In this document: piece by piece, positions 1 through 7,882 of the stretch
Layout of the letters: the number at the start of each line of letters is the position of its first letter
Numbering within the stretch: position 1 is the first letter of the stretch
Source: a virus
Virus record (IMG/VR): IMGVR_UViG_3300044948_000139
Span: 1 to 23,934 of that record
DNA: 23,934 nt
Reading direction: 5' to 3' (one strand)
Notes under the pieces: model-generated
The model's database searches: none
What the model was told of the DNA's origin: nothing
The model's input: the letters and a program-made list of their open reading frames with translations, nothing else
Program-made: the position numbers and the translations under genes

Positions 1-58
1 GGAAACGAGAGCAAAACAACTAGGATTCAGACCAAGAAATTGGGAATTAAGCATTTAG
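1..58 (+). CDS. C-terminal end of an unidentified phage protein (partial)
   Basis: The second reading frame is open from the left edge to a TAG at 56-58, giving a short tail that ends NWELSI. The stop overlaps the AGGAG ribosome site of the next gene, which is the usual junction in this genome. Only about 18 residues are visible, so the function cannot be read. By position it would be a late virion gene. Confidence 0.45.
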   Translation, partial: ETRAKQLGFRPRNWELSI

Positions 59-67
59 GAGCATTAC

Positions 68-1192
68 ATGAAATACAATCACTTAGATATGTTGCCAGAG
101 TTAGCATTCAAACCAGTAGGCAAACGCATGACTTTAGAAGGCGGTGGCGGTAGTCAAACACAGACATCTAAAACCACCATTGATCCAACATTAAAGCCAT
201 ATGTTGAGTTTGGTCTACAAGAAGCAAAAAATCTTTATGGCGGTGCTAGTCCTCGTTATTACCAAGGTCAAACTTATGTAGATCCTTCAGCCAATACTCA
301 AGCAGCTTTAACGGCAGCAGGCAATCGTGCTATGGCAGGTAATCCGTTACTGCCGGCAGCACAGCAACAACAACAAGATGTTATTAGCGGTCAATACCTA
401 CAAAATAACCCATACTTTAACCAAGCCTTAGCCGGTGCATCACAAGGTGCAACACAAACCTACATGGATGCAATTAAAGCTGCCCAAGGTGGCGCATCAA
501 TGGCTGGTCGTTATGGTTCTGGTGTAAGTGCAGATATTCAAAATCGTGCTGCTAATACATTGTCTAATACATTGGCTAATAAATATGGTGATTTAGCCTA
601 TCAAAACTATGCTGCTGAACGTGGCAGACAAGAGGCAGCTTCACTTGGCGCACCAGCACTAGCTAACGCTGATTACACAGACATCAACCAATTGCTTAAA
701 ACTGGTCAAGCTCAAGAAGACTACGCTAACACAGCACTACAGGCAGACATTAATCGCTTTAACTACAACGAGAACTTGCCTACTGCTAAACTTAATCAAT
801 ATGCTCAATATTTATCTGGCACACCTCAAGGTTCTAGCACCACAAGCACAGGCAGTAGTGGTAAAATAGTATGTACTGCAATGAATGAGGCTTATGGCTT
901 TGGTTCATTCCGACAAGCTGTATGGTTACAACATTCTGCTACTATGAAGAATGCTAAGACGATTGAGAAGGGCTATCACACATTATTCTTACCTGTCGTA
1001 GCCTATGCCTTCAACGGTACACCAAATGCGCTGAGAAACGCTGTAAAACGTGTTGCAGAGCATATTGCACGTCATCGTACTGCTGACTTATGGAAAGAAA
1101 TGCGTGGTAAAAAGCGTGATCCACTAGGTCGTATCTATCGTGCAATCATAGAACCTATTTGTTACGTTGTTGGCAAAGTAAAGGGAGCTTAG
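68..1192 (+). CDS. Putative virion (internal/ejection-type) protein, 374 aa
   Basis: I do not recognise a named family. The N-terminal part has a Gly run near residue 25. A long Ala/Gln/Asn-rich helical stretch covers about 75-250 and includes a Gln run at 99-103, as is common in podovirus internal or tail proteins. A Ser/Thr/Gly linker (about 251-265) leads to a compact C-terminal domain (about 266-374) of different composition, with a motif KIVCTAMNEAYGFGSFRQ and a basic segment. I recall similar C-terminal modules on several phage virion proteins. The start is supported by AGGAG seven bases upstream. It heads a tight run of three large structural genes. The role in DNA ejection is inferred from composition and position only. 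Confidence 0.7.
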   Translation: MKYNHLDMLPELAFKPVGKRMTLEGGGGSQTQTSKTTIDPTLKPYVEFGLQEAKNLYGGASPRYYQGQTYVDPSANTQAALTAAGNRAMAGNPLLPAAQQQQQDVISGQYLQNNPYFNQALAGASQGATQTYMDAIKAAQGGASMAGRYGSGVSADIQNRAANTLSNTLANKYGDLAYQNYAAERGRQEAASLGAPALANADYTDINQLLKTGQAQEDYANTALQADINRFNYNENLPTAKLNQYAQYLSGTPQGSSTTSTGSSGKIVCTAMNEAYGFGSFRQAVWLQHSATMKNAKTIEKGYHTLFLPVVAYAFNGTPNALRNAVKRVAEHIARHRTADLWKEMRGKKRDPLGRIYRAIIEPICYVVGKVKGA

Positions 1193-1193
1193 T

Positions 1194-1898
1194 ATGAGTG
1201 ATCCAATTACAATGGCGATGGTAGGAGCTGCTATAGGTGGTGGTGGCTCTCTACTTAGTGGTAAAAGTCTAGGCAAATCACTTAAAAATGCAGCAATTGG
1301 CGGTACTTTAGGCTATGGTGGAGGCACTTTACTAGGCGCAGGTGGTGCTGGTGCTGCTGGTAGCGGTGCTGCTAGTGGTGCTGGTGGTTTATCTCAAGGT
1401 GCTGGCGGTTTACTTGGAGCTACAGGGTCTGCCGGTACTGGTGCAAGTTTAGCAGTTCCTACTGTTGCTGAAGGTGCTGTGGCAGGAAATATGATGCCAG
1501 CATTTGAAGCTCCTCTTGGAATGTTTAATAATGCTAGTATGTTAACAGGCGAACAACTAGCTACCTCTCCATTGCTATCATCAACTGTTGCATCATCTGC
1601 CCCATCTATGTTTACTAATGCTGTAGGTGCAGGTGGATTGAGTGCATTAAATTCTGGAGTAGCAGCACCAGCAACTTTTGATACTATGTTTGGCAGTCTA
1701 AAAGATTTAGCAACACTTGATAATCTTAGAGGCGCACAAATGGTAGCAAATCAATTTCAACCTACACCAATGCAGTCAGCTCCATCAGGTCGTATTGAGG
1801 TAGGTCAAGCGCCAACTGGTGCTATATATGATGAACTACGTAAGCTAGGTTATGCAATGCCAAAACGTAGAGAAACAAACTTTAGCTTGATAGGATAA
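1194..1898 (+). CDS. Gly/Ala-rich virion protein with glycine-zipper segment, 234 aa
   Basis: The N-terminal 85 residues are dominated by Gly and Ala with GxxxG spacing (for example GAAIGGGG and GGTLGYGGG). This is typical of membrane-inserting glycine-zipper proteins that phages eject to help DNA cross the envelope. Residues 48-83 are nearly pure Gly/Ala/Ser. The rest is Ala/Ser/Pro-rich and ends in a charged tail. The gene starts one base after the previous stop, with a GGGAG site inside the preceding gene. The assignment as an ejection or internal virion protein is inferred from composition and neighbours. Confidence 0.65.
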   Translation: MSDPITMAMVGAAIGGGGSLLSGKSLGKSLKNAAIGGTLGYGGGTLLGAGGAGAAGSGAASGAGGLSQGAGGLLGATGSAGTGASLAVPTVAEGAVAGNMMPAFEAPLGMFNNASMLTGEQLATSPLLSSTVASSAPSMFTNAVGAGGLSALNSGVAAPATFDTMFGSLKDLATLDNLRGAQMVANQFQPTPMQSAPSGRIEVGQAPTGAIYDELRKLGYAMPKRRETNFSLIG

Positions 1899-1901
1899 AT
1901 T

Positions 1902-3515
1902 ATGGCAAACGGATTATTAGATTATTTAAGTGGATTTGGTTCAACACCACCAGAGTATTTGGGTGGGTTACTAGGTCAAGAGGCTGTAGACAAGTTAAAA
2001 AGTCGTGCAGCGACTACTGGTATCGCCAATGCTGTATTAGGTTATCTAGCAACACCTAAGAATCAAAACTTAGGTCTTGGTCGGATTATTGGTCAAACAT
2101 TACAGGCTGGTATGACAGGCGCACAAGGTGTATACGATAACGCTACGCAAGATTACATGATGCAGCAAAAGATTGCTGAGATGCAACGTCAACAAAAACA
2201 ACAAGCAGCACAAGATGCATTTAGAGCTGGAATTGGTCAACCTAATGCTACCCGTGAAGTTCTTATGCAGCCTACTGAGCAAGTTCCTGTAGCTCCTGTT
2301 GCCGGTGCAGAAGCACCTAGCTTTCAAACTCAACTTCCTGCTCCAGTAGTTGCTGAAGAAAAATATTATGATCCAAATAAGATGATTGAAGAAGGATTAA
2401 AATCAGGGGCTTTAGATGTTAAAGACTATCTAACTTATGCTACTAAAGCAAAAGCTGGTACTGAAATTTTGACTCCAGAAGCAGTTAAAGCAATGAACTT
2501 GCCAACTAATCGTGGTCAAGTATATCAACGTGATTTAACTACAAATAAGATTGATTTGATTGAAGGCACATTAGCGCCAGAAGCAAAATCTACAGTTGAA
2601 ATTTTAACACCAGCACAAGCCAAAGCATTAAACCTTCCTACTGGTCGTGGTCAAGTTTATCAAAAAGATAAATTAACAAATAAGGTTGATTTGATTGAAG
2701 GAACTTTAGCACCTGTATCTGCTGATGGTGCAGATGGTTCAGTTGATTTTTTAAATCCACAATCACAAGCTATGTTAGCTCAGTTATATTTAAAAACTGG
2801 CACATTGCCTCCGTTAGGTGGTGGTAAAAATGCTGCATTAGCAAAAGCTAATATTTTGAATATGGCTGCATTAATGAATACTGGTAAATCACCAGCAGAA
2901 GCAGCAGACCTTGTAATGAACAATAAGCAAAATATGTCAGCACGTATTGCAGCAATTAAAGCATTTAATACTGGCATTGAAGGTCGTTCAGCACGTTCAT
3001 TAAATACTGTTATGTATCACTTAGATACTCTTGATCAAGCTGGACAAGCTCTTAATAATGGCGATGTTCGTTTATTTAATAGTATCGGCAATAAAATTAA
3101 TAAAGAGCTTGGTGTTGCTGCTCCTACAGACTTTGATGCAACTAAGAAAATTGTAAGTTCTGAGATTATTAAAGCCATTACTGGTACAGGTGGCGCTTTA
3201 ACTGATCGTGAAGAAGCTCAACAAACACTTGATGCTGCAAATAGCCCAGCACAGTTAGCCGGTGTTATTAAGCAATATAAAGAACTATTTGCCGGTCAAT
3301 TAATTGGTCTTGAAAACTCTTATGTTGCATCTACAAATAGACCTGCATCTGAGTTTAGAACACGTTTAGATCCTAGAACGAAAAAATTACTTCCACCATT
3401 AGAAGCTCCTGCATCACCTGCACCTGCTGCAAATCAGCAATTTAAAGATGAAAAAGGTACTTATACTTGGGAATATAGTCCTGACGGTACAAAGAGAAGG
3501 AAAAAATATGTCTGA
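1902..3515 (+). CDS. Putative internal virion/ejection protein with tandem 45-aa repeat, 537 aa
   Basis: The N-terminus (MANGLLDYLSGFGSTPPEYLGG) and the following segment with a Gln-rich helix (about 85-105) resemble internal virion proteins of environmental podophages. Residues 187-226 and 232-271 form a tandem repeat with a 45-residue period (EILTP..A.NLPT.RGQVYQ...TNK.DLIEGTLAP). A helical domain follows (about 290-480), then a Pro/Ala linker and a basic tail. The ribosome site AGGAT lies upstream of the start. The last 8 bases overlap the next gene. No catalytic motif is visible. Confidence 0.65.
   Translation: MANGLLDYLSGFGSTPPEYLGGLLGQEAVDKLKSRAATTGIANAVLGYLATPKNQNLGLGRIIGQTLQAGMTGAQGVYDNATQDYMMQQKIAEMQRQQKQQAAQDAFRAGIGQPNATREVLMQPTEQVPVAPVAGAEAPSFQTQLPAPVVAEEKYYDPNKMIEEGLKSGALDVKDYLTYATKAKAGTEILTPEAVKAMNLPTNRGQVYQRDLTTNKIDLIEGTLAPEAKSTVEILTPAQAKALNLPTGRGQVYQKDKLTNKVDLIEGTLAPVSADGADGSVDFLNPQSQAMLAQLYLKTGTLPPLGGGKNAALAKANILNMAALMNTGKSPAEAADLVMNNKQNMSARIAAIKAFNTGIEGRSARSLNTVMYHLDTLDQAGQALNNGDVRLFNSIGNKINKELGVAAPTDFDATKKIVSSEIIKAITGTGGALTDREEAQQTLDAANSPAQLAGVIKQYKELFAGQLIGLENSYVASTNRPASEFRTRLDPRTKKLLPPLEAPASPAPAANQQFKDEKGTYTWEYSPDGTKRRKKYV
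2460..2714 (+). repeat. Tandem in-frame repeat, two 40-residue units
   Basis: Bases 2460-2579 and 2595-2714 encode two copies of a 40-residue unit spaced 135 bases apart. The protein copies are much closer to each other than the DNA copies, so the duplication is old and has been kept at protein level. It sits inside the 537-aa virion protein. Confidence 0.8.
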
Positions 3516-4557
3516 TAAAAATTATGGCGAGTGGGAAGCAGCTCCAGTAGTAACATCGGAGTGGGAAGACGTACGAAAAACATCAGATACCATACCTTCT
3601 CCAGTTATAACTAAAGCACCTATGGCTGTGCCTAGTACTGATTTACTTAGCAAAGCTGCTCAAGTAGTATCAGGTGGTAAGTTTGGCACTATGCAAGACT
3701 TAATATATGGTGGACAAAGACCAGCAGATTCAATGTTAAGTAGAGCAGGTCAAATTGTAGACACATCTGGTTTAACTGGCTTAACAGGTATTTCAAAGGT
3801 TGCCGATGTTCCTGTTTTAGCTACGTCTATTGGAAAAAATATTCCAAATATTTCTCCATTTGTAAAAAAAGCTAGTCAAGTTGCTAAACCGGCAACTGAT
3901 GTTATTAAAGAATTACCAGCACAGGCTTTAAGTTTTATGTCTGGTAAAGATAAAGAAGCATTTAAGTATGCATATAATATTGCACGGCAAGCAGAACCTA
4001 CTGCAAAAGAATTAGCTAAAAAATTTGAAATTGGTTTAGATCTACAGAAAAAATATGGTTCTCAAATGAACTATAATTATTCAAGAGTATTAGGATTACC
4101 GCATGATATTGCCATAACTGCAACTAGTTATGATAAGACTTCACCACAAGGTGCGTGGAGTTTATGGAGTAAGTATATAGCAGACAATCCAAGCATACCA
4201 CCAGCTTATATTCCATTTAAAAATGCAAGTGTTGCGGATAAAATAAGAATGGCTGAACAGTCTGGGGTAGACTTAGGTAGATGGAGTCCAATTGCAGGTA
4301 AAACTGGAGAAGCCTTATCAAGGGCAGACGTTGTTGATATGGCAAAGTGGGCAATACCGGCATTACCTTATGCAATACCAGCAGGATTATTAAAATCGCC
4401 TAGAGTAGCTGGATTAGTTGCAACTGGTGCTGGTAAAGCAGCAAATGTTGCTAGTAAAGGTAAAGATATACTTAGAGCAGGTTATGGCGAAATTTCACCA
4501 GCAGTATCGCAATACTATCAACAATTAGCAGGCTTACTATCAACACAAGATCAATAA
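3508..4557 (+). CDS. Putative virion-associated protein, 349 aa
   Basis: The start is taken at MSDKNYGEWEAAPV, with AGAAGGA just upstream. An in-frame upstream ATG at 3448 would add 20 residues but overlaps the previous gene by 68 bases and has no ribosome site. The acidic N-terminus is followed by Ala/Lys-rich helical segments and a hydrophobic stretch near residues 295-315 (WAIPALPYAIPAGLL). No named domain is recognised. It closes the late virion block and is followed within 10 bases by the first small membrane-protein gene. Its style resembles the N-terminal half of the 551-aa product at 7883. Confidence 0.65.
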   Translation: MSDKNYGEWEAAPVVTSEWEDVRKTSDTIPSPVITKAPMAVPSTDLLSKAAQVVSGGKFGTMQDLIYGGQRPADSMLSRAGQIVDTSGLTGLTGISKVADVPVLATSIGKNIPNISPFVKKASQVAKPATDVIKELPAQALSFMSGKDKEAFKYAYNIARQAEPTAKELAKKFEIGLDLQKKYGSQMNYNYSRVLGLPHDIAITATSYDKTSPQGAWSLWSKYIADNPSIPPAYIPFKNASVADKIRMAEQSGVDLGRWSPIAGKTGEALSRADVVDMAKWAIPALPYAIPAGLLKSPRVAGLVATGAGKAANVASKGKDILRAGYGEISPAVSQYYQQLAGLLSTQDQ

Positions 4558-4566
4558 GGAAGTAGC

Positions 4567-4743
4567 ATGACTCCAGAAGAACAAAAAGAACTACACAAGG
4601 CAGCATTCAAAGAGGCTATTTCCGAGTGGCTAGACAAGCAATTTGCTACGGTTGGTAAGTGGACATTACGTGGTATCACATCGGTGGCTCTAGGTATGTT
4701 TCTGTATGCCTACGCTGCTGCACATGGCTGGGTAATAAAGTGA
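4567..4743 (+). CDS. Small single-TM membrane protein, 58 aa
   Basis: This short gene begins MTPEEQKELHKAAFKEAISE and ends in one hydrophobic helix (about residues 37-56, ITSVALGMFLYAYAAAHGW). An amphipathic charged N-terminus plus a single C-terminal TM segment is common for small proteins next to phage lysis genes. AAGGAAG lies about six bases upstream. Its stop overlaps a possible GTG start of the next gene (GTGA). A holin-like or lysis-accessory role is possible, but a 3-TM holin is present downstream, so I leave the function open. Confidence 0.75.
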   Translation: MTPEEQKELHKAAFKEAISEWLDKQFATVGKWTLRGITSVALGMFLYAYAAAHGWVIK

Positions 4744-4913
4744 AACAAGTCATGATTAATCGCATTGCATTGTGCGATAAGTGTCGGCAAGCATTTATTA
4801 TCAACGAGCAGGGAGATGAAACTACCTGTGACAATTGTTTAGCAGAAGACGAGCTAACACATGAGTTGATAGACTCCGGTGACTTGATTGGGATTAATTA
4901 TGACCGTGCATAA
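4740..4913 (+). CDS. Small zinc-ribbon protein, about 57 aa
   Basis: The product has a CDKC motif followed 20 residues later by CDNC, a four-cysteine zinc ribbon, and an acidic C-terminus. The start is uncertain. GTG at 4740 overlaps the previous stop as GTGA and would allow coupled translation. ATG at 4752 gives 53 aa. Neither has a strong ribosome site. The function is unknown; the fold is inferred from cysteine spacing. Confidence 0.65.
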   Translation: MKQVMINRIALCDKCRQAFIINEQGDETTCDNCLAEDELTHELIDSGDLIGINYDRA

Positions 4914-5088
4914 ACTATTTGGTATGCAAGACTACTTTCAACATATGGTCGGAAAGACCATAGAAGAAGTGGCTATCTTTGATGGTGAGCTAGTAATATT
5001 TTTAGACGATCTATCTGAGGTATGCATATTTGAAGACGAAGCAGGTTTGGCAATGCAGATAAACGAACGACCAGAATTGGATGGATAA
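4900..5088 (+). CDS. Small acidic hypothetical protein, 62 aa
   Basis: The start is placed at ATG 4900 (MTVHKLFGMQDYFQHMVGK). A TTG four codons upstream is less likely. It overlaps the zinc-ribbon gene by 14 bases and ends in a TAATG overlap with the next gene, so it is part of the same translation unit. The sequence looks like a small beta-rich acidic protein (VAIFDGELVIFLDD). I do not recognise a family. Confidence 0.6.
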   Translation: MTVHKLFGMQDYFQHMVGKTIEEVAIFDGELVIFLDDLSEVCIFEDEAGLAMQINERPELDG

Positions 5089-5549
5089 TGAAACATATAT
5101 TACTTTTTATTACTTTATTCTTTGTAACTATAGTTTATGCAGATGAAACGACAATTAATTATAAGGGTCAACCTGTGTCCTCTGCTGTCGCTCCTTCAAT
5201 GTCAGCTTTCAGTCAAGACGTTTGTAGTATTGGTATTAGCGGTGCTGTCAACGGTGGGATATTTTCTGTAGCCGGTGGCACGATGGTAACAGATAGTAAC
5301 TGCGTTAAGTTACGGTGGGCTAAGTTCCTAAGTGATAGTGGTCTAAAGGTAGCAGCAGTATCGTTAGCTTGTGCAGCCAACCATGAAAACTGGGTTGCTA
5401 TGGAAATGTCTGGTTCACCTTGTCCTATAGGTGGTGCTATTGGTGATGCAGCTAGAAAGGCTTGGTATGACTTACATCCAACATGGTTTGAGGAAATATA
5501 TGGTAAGGATTTTGTCCTTATTACTCCTCTGCCTAATTCTAAAGAGTAA
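5088..5549 (+). CDS. Secreted phage protein with signal peptide, 153 aa
   Basis: Residues 1-18 (MKHILLFITLFFVTIVYA, then DETT) form a clear Sec signal peptide. The mature part contains four cysteines, a Gly-rich segment and the stretch AMEMSGSPCPIGGAIGD. I recall this pattern in environmental phage proteins of unknown function. The start overlaps the previous stop as TAATG. The gene sits in the lysis region, so a periplasmic role late in infection is plausible but not shown. Its last 50 bases also encode the signal peptide of the next gene in another frame. Confidence 0.7.
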   Translation: MKHILLFITLFFVTIVYADETTINYKGQPVSSAVAPSMSAFSQDVCSIGISGAVNGGIFSVAGGTMVTDSNCVKLRWAKFLSDSGLKVAAVSLACAANHENWVAMEMSGSPCPIGGAIGDAARKAWYDLHPTWFEEIYGKDFVLITPLPNSKE

Positions 5550-6567
5550 TGATGCTAGTGCATACTGTTATGCAACTGCTTGGGAAAATAATATGCCCGT
5601 GTACTCAAGCCTTGGTGTGGCTCAAGGTACGACTATGGAGTCTTGTCAGCAACTTGCCTGTCAGATTTTTCCTAATATACCTGAGTGTGGTCAACCTGCT
5701 CCACCGCCACCTCCTCCACCGCAACCAACCTGCACCTACAGCGCAGTTACAGAAGAAAGGCAAACCTGTGGGGATAACCAAATCGGCTCGGTCACGTACA
5801 AAAGGGAACAAAACTGCCCAGACCCATACAGCCAGCCTGTTGACTCCGGCTGGATTGAAATCTCAAGGTCGTGTCAGCCAGCTCCTCCAACGTGTCAAGC
5901 AAGAGTTGAAGAAAGGCAAATAGCGTGCCAACAAGGATTTGTAGGAACAATAACCGAGCAACAAATAACAACCTGTGCGACACCATACAGTCAGCCTACC
6001 GTTTCACCGTGGACAGAATCAGCAAATTTATGTACAAAGAGCGCAACCAATCCAACCAACATGAGCAGTCCGGTCAATCCTGCCAGCCCTTTAAGTGCGA
6101 CTGCGATGCCGGAAGCAATGCCTATTGCACCTGCACCAGAACCGCCTCCAGAGCCACCACAGGAAGCACCTGCGGAAGCTGCACCACCACCGCCAACAGC
6201 CTCATCAGGAAGCACAAGTACACAACAATCACAACCAGCCGTGAGTGCGCCAACGACCTCCTCAACAGGGAGTACGCAGAATACCTCGCCAGTACAAGTG
6301 CCGGCAGGGAAGACGTTAGTACAGGGGTTCGGGTTAGTGATGAGCCTAGAGATTTTAAACCGACCGATGCAGATTCAGGAGATTCAATTGAACGACGCAT
6401 TGGCATACCAGCAGGAGTTACCGTATGAGCTTAGAGGAAATCAAGGAGTCTTACTCCAACTTATCACCGAAGGCAATATTTCTGACGCTTTCAATAATCT
6501 TGCCAGCGATAGGTGGGGCAGGTTACGTAGGGATAACGACTTACAACCGTGTTATAGCTGCGACTGA
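5500..6567 (+). CDS. Secreted Cys/Pro-rich protein with two TSP1-like repeats, 355 aa
   Basis: The start is chosen at ATG 5500 because it gives a clean signal peptide (MVRILSLLLLCLILKSNDAS, cleavage near residue 21) and has GAGGAAAT upstream. Longer in-frame starts would bury the signal. After a short Cys-containing domain and a seven-proline run (about 68-74) come two repeats at 78-125 and 132-178. Each has the pattern C...EERQ.(A/T)C...G...CP/A.PYSQP...W.....C, resembling thrombospondin type 1-like modules. A long Pro/Ala/Ser/Thr-rich linker (about 180-270) leads to a folded C-terminal domain (271-355). The last 143 bases overlap the next gene in a different frame. It may be a periplasmic or outer-membrane-facing protein, possibly spanin-like; this is inferred. 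Confidence 0.6.
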   Translation: MVRILSLLLLCLILKSNDASAYCYATAWENNMPVYSSLGVAQGTTMESCQQLACQIFPNIPECGQPAPPPPPPPQPTCTYSAVTEERQTCGDNQIGSVTYKREQNCPDPYSQPVDSGWIEISRSCQPAPPTCQARVEERQIACQQGFVGTITEQQITTCATPYSQPTVSPWTESANLCTKSATNPTNMSSPVNPASPLSATAMPEAMPIAPAPEPPPEPPQEAPAEAAPPPPTASSGSTSTQQSQPAVSAPTTSSTGSTQNTSPVQVPAGKTLVQGFGLVMSLEILNRPMQIQEIQLNDALAYQQELPYELRGNQGVLLQLITEGNISDAFNNLASDRWGRLRRDNDLQPCYSCD

Positions 6568-6895
6568 AGCAATTGAGGCAGCAAAGCCTTATGACGATGC
6601 AGAACTACGAGCAGAAGTAAATGCATTAAAGGTTCAATTATCTGCACAACAAGCCTCAGTCAATGTAGTTAAAGACTCTATGGTGACTACATCTAATCAG
6701 CTTGTATCTATGCAAGAGAAGGTATCTAACGCTATCGGTACAGCTAATGAAGCCAAAGCTATCACTAACGGTAACGTGCGTGAAACTTCAGCATCTCTAC
6801 TAGGTGTGCGTGAAGAAATGAAAGCCACCCGTGAAGGCATAGAATCACAACTTAAAGCACTTAAACGTGCTACATCTAACCCACTAGGAAATTAA
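6425..6895 (+). CDS. Inner-membrane anchored coiled-coil protein, 156 aa
   Basis: One TM helix at about 17-40 (AIFLTLSIILPAIGGAGYVG) is followed by a long Glu/Lys/Gln-rich helical region (about 43-150) with heptad-like spacing. The predicted topology is N-in with a periplasmic coiled coil, like an i-spanin. The start has AGGAG at a good distance. It overlaps the upstream gene by 143 bases. The holin gene starts three bases after its stop. Spanin-type function is suggested by topology and by holin and endolysin next door, but no family match was made. Confidence 0.7.
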   Translation: MSLEEIKESYSNLSPKAIFLTLSIILPAIGGAGYVGITTYNRVIAATEAIEAAKPYDDAELRAEVNALKVQLSAQQASVNVVKDSMVTTSNQLVSMQEKVSNAIGTANEAKAITNGNVRETSASLLGVREEMKATREGIESQLKALKRATSNPLGN

Positions 6896-6897
6896 TT

Positions 6898-7395
6898 ATG
6901 TTATCAATCATATCAGGTCTATTAGGCATCGGTTCTTCTGCCTTACCAAGTTTATTAGGTTTCTTTCAACAGAAAGGTGACCAAAAACATGAGATGGCTA
7001 TGGCTCGTTTGCAGACAGAACGTGAAGCTGCTATGGCTGCTGCTGGCTTTGCATCACAAGAAAAGATTGAGGCTATTAAGTTAGACCAAATTGAAGTGCA
7101 GACTTATACGCAAGAACGTGAAGCACTATATGCTCACGACATGAAAATCATGGACAAGGCATCGCAATCAACTGTTGATCTAAACGCTAGAGTTCGTCCA
7201 TACATTGCATTTACCTTTGTTGGCTTGTTAGTTCTCGTAGACATAGTAGGTCTTGGCTGGGCTATCTATACTGGTGTAGAGTTTACAACGGCTATGGGCT
7301 TAGTATTTTCTGATGACGAAATGGCTATAGTGTCCAGTATAATTGGTTTCTACTTTGGCTCACGTCAATGGGAAAAACATCGTGAAGGCAAGTAA
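6898..7395 (+). CDS. Holin, three-TM type
   Basis: The 165-aa product has a hydrophobic N-terminal segment (about 4-22), a charged helical stretch (25-100), then two TM helices (about 102-125 and 142-155). It ends in the motif IVSSIIGFYFGSRQWEKHRE. This layout and the FxFGSR-type end match the 3-TM holin family first described for gene-transfer-agent release. It would permeabilise the inner membrane so that the signal-less endolysin reaches the wall. The endolysin gene overlaps its 3' end by 14 bases, the classic holin-endolysin arrangement. Confidence 0.82.
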   Translation: MLSIISGLLGIGSSALPSLLGFFQQKGDQKHEMAMARLQTEREAAMAAAGFASQEKIEAIKLDQIEVQTYTQEREALYAHDMKIMDKASQSTVDLNARVRPYIAFTFVGLLVLVDIVGLGWAIYTGVEFTTAMGLVFSDDEMAIVSSIIGFYFGSRQWEKHREGK

Positions 7396-7879
7396 AGAAT
7401 TAATTAAAATGTTGAAGCACCATGAAGGTGTTAGATATAAACCATACCAATGTCCGGCTAAACTCTGGACTATTGGTGTTGGTAGTGTTTTATATCCAGA
7501 ACAGGCTAAAATACCGTCAAGTATAGAAGGTATGGCTACTCGTAAAGCGTACCCTTTAAAGCCTGAAGACAACCGTAGATGGAGTGAGGAAGAAGTTGAC
7601 AAGTTATTGGCTAAGGATGTCGCACGATTTGAACGAGGGCTTGCCCGTTATTTACCTATACGACTTTCACAGAATGAATACGATGCTATTCTTAGCTTCT
7701 GCTTTAATCTTGGTCTTGGTACATTTCAGCGCTCAACACTCCGTCAGGCGCTTTTGCGTGGCGATAAAATCACGGCTATACAAAGTCTACTCAAGTATAA
7801 CAAAGCTGGTGGCAAGGTCTTAAAAGGCTTGGACAATAGACGTAAAGATGAAGCAGCATTATTTAATAAACAAGGATAA
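7382..7879 (+). CDS. Endolysin, GH24 (T4/lambdoid-type) lysozyme
   Basis: This 165-aa muramidase hydrolyses the MurNAc-GlcNAc bond of peptidoglycan. The catalytic pattern E-x8-(D/C)-x5-T is present as Glu15, Cys24 and Thr30 (HHEGVRYKPYQCPAKLWTIG), the Cys version found in many lambdoid lysozymes. The C-terminal GLDNRRKDEAALF matches the usual GL..RR..E..LF end. There is no signal peptide or signal anchor, so export would depend on the holin. GTG at 7382 is the preferred start (GGGA upstream, 14-base overlap with the holin). A TTG at 7343 would extend it into holin coding sequence, and ATG 7409 would trim the helix before the catalytic Glu. Confidence 0.9.
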   Translation: MKASKELIKMLKHHEGVRYKPYQCPAKLWTIGVGSVLYPEQAKIPSSIEGMATRKAYPLKPEDNRRWSEEEVDKLLAKDVARFERGLARYLPIRLSQNEYDAILSFCFNLGLGTFQRSTLRQALLRGDKITAIQSLLKYNKAGGKVLKGLDNRRKDEAALFNKQG

Positions 7880-7882
7880 GTT

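Noticed and set aside
1335-1442. GGT/GCT-rich stretch as a phase-variable microsatellite
   Set aside because: The triplets are mixed and not a pure repeat. It is better explained as Gly/Ala-rich coding.
3448-3507. Longer start for the 349-aa protein
   Set aside because: No ribosome site and a 68-base overlap. The ATG at 3508 has AGAAGGA and a natural N-terminus.
5549-6428. Two further + strand open frames (5549-5923 and 5925-6428) inside the Cys/Pro-rich gene, and - strand frames at 5605-6406
   Set aside because: They are shadows created by Pro/Thr/Ala-rich coding that rarely makes stops. They have low-complexity or Cys/Arg-odd translations and no ribosome sites.
7343-7381. TTG start extending the endolysin
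   Set aside because: The added residues are the out-of-frame holin sequence, and the family N-terminus begins at the GTG at 7382.
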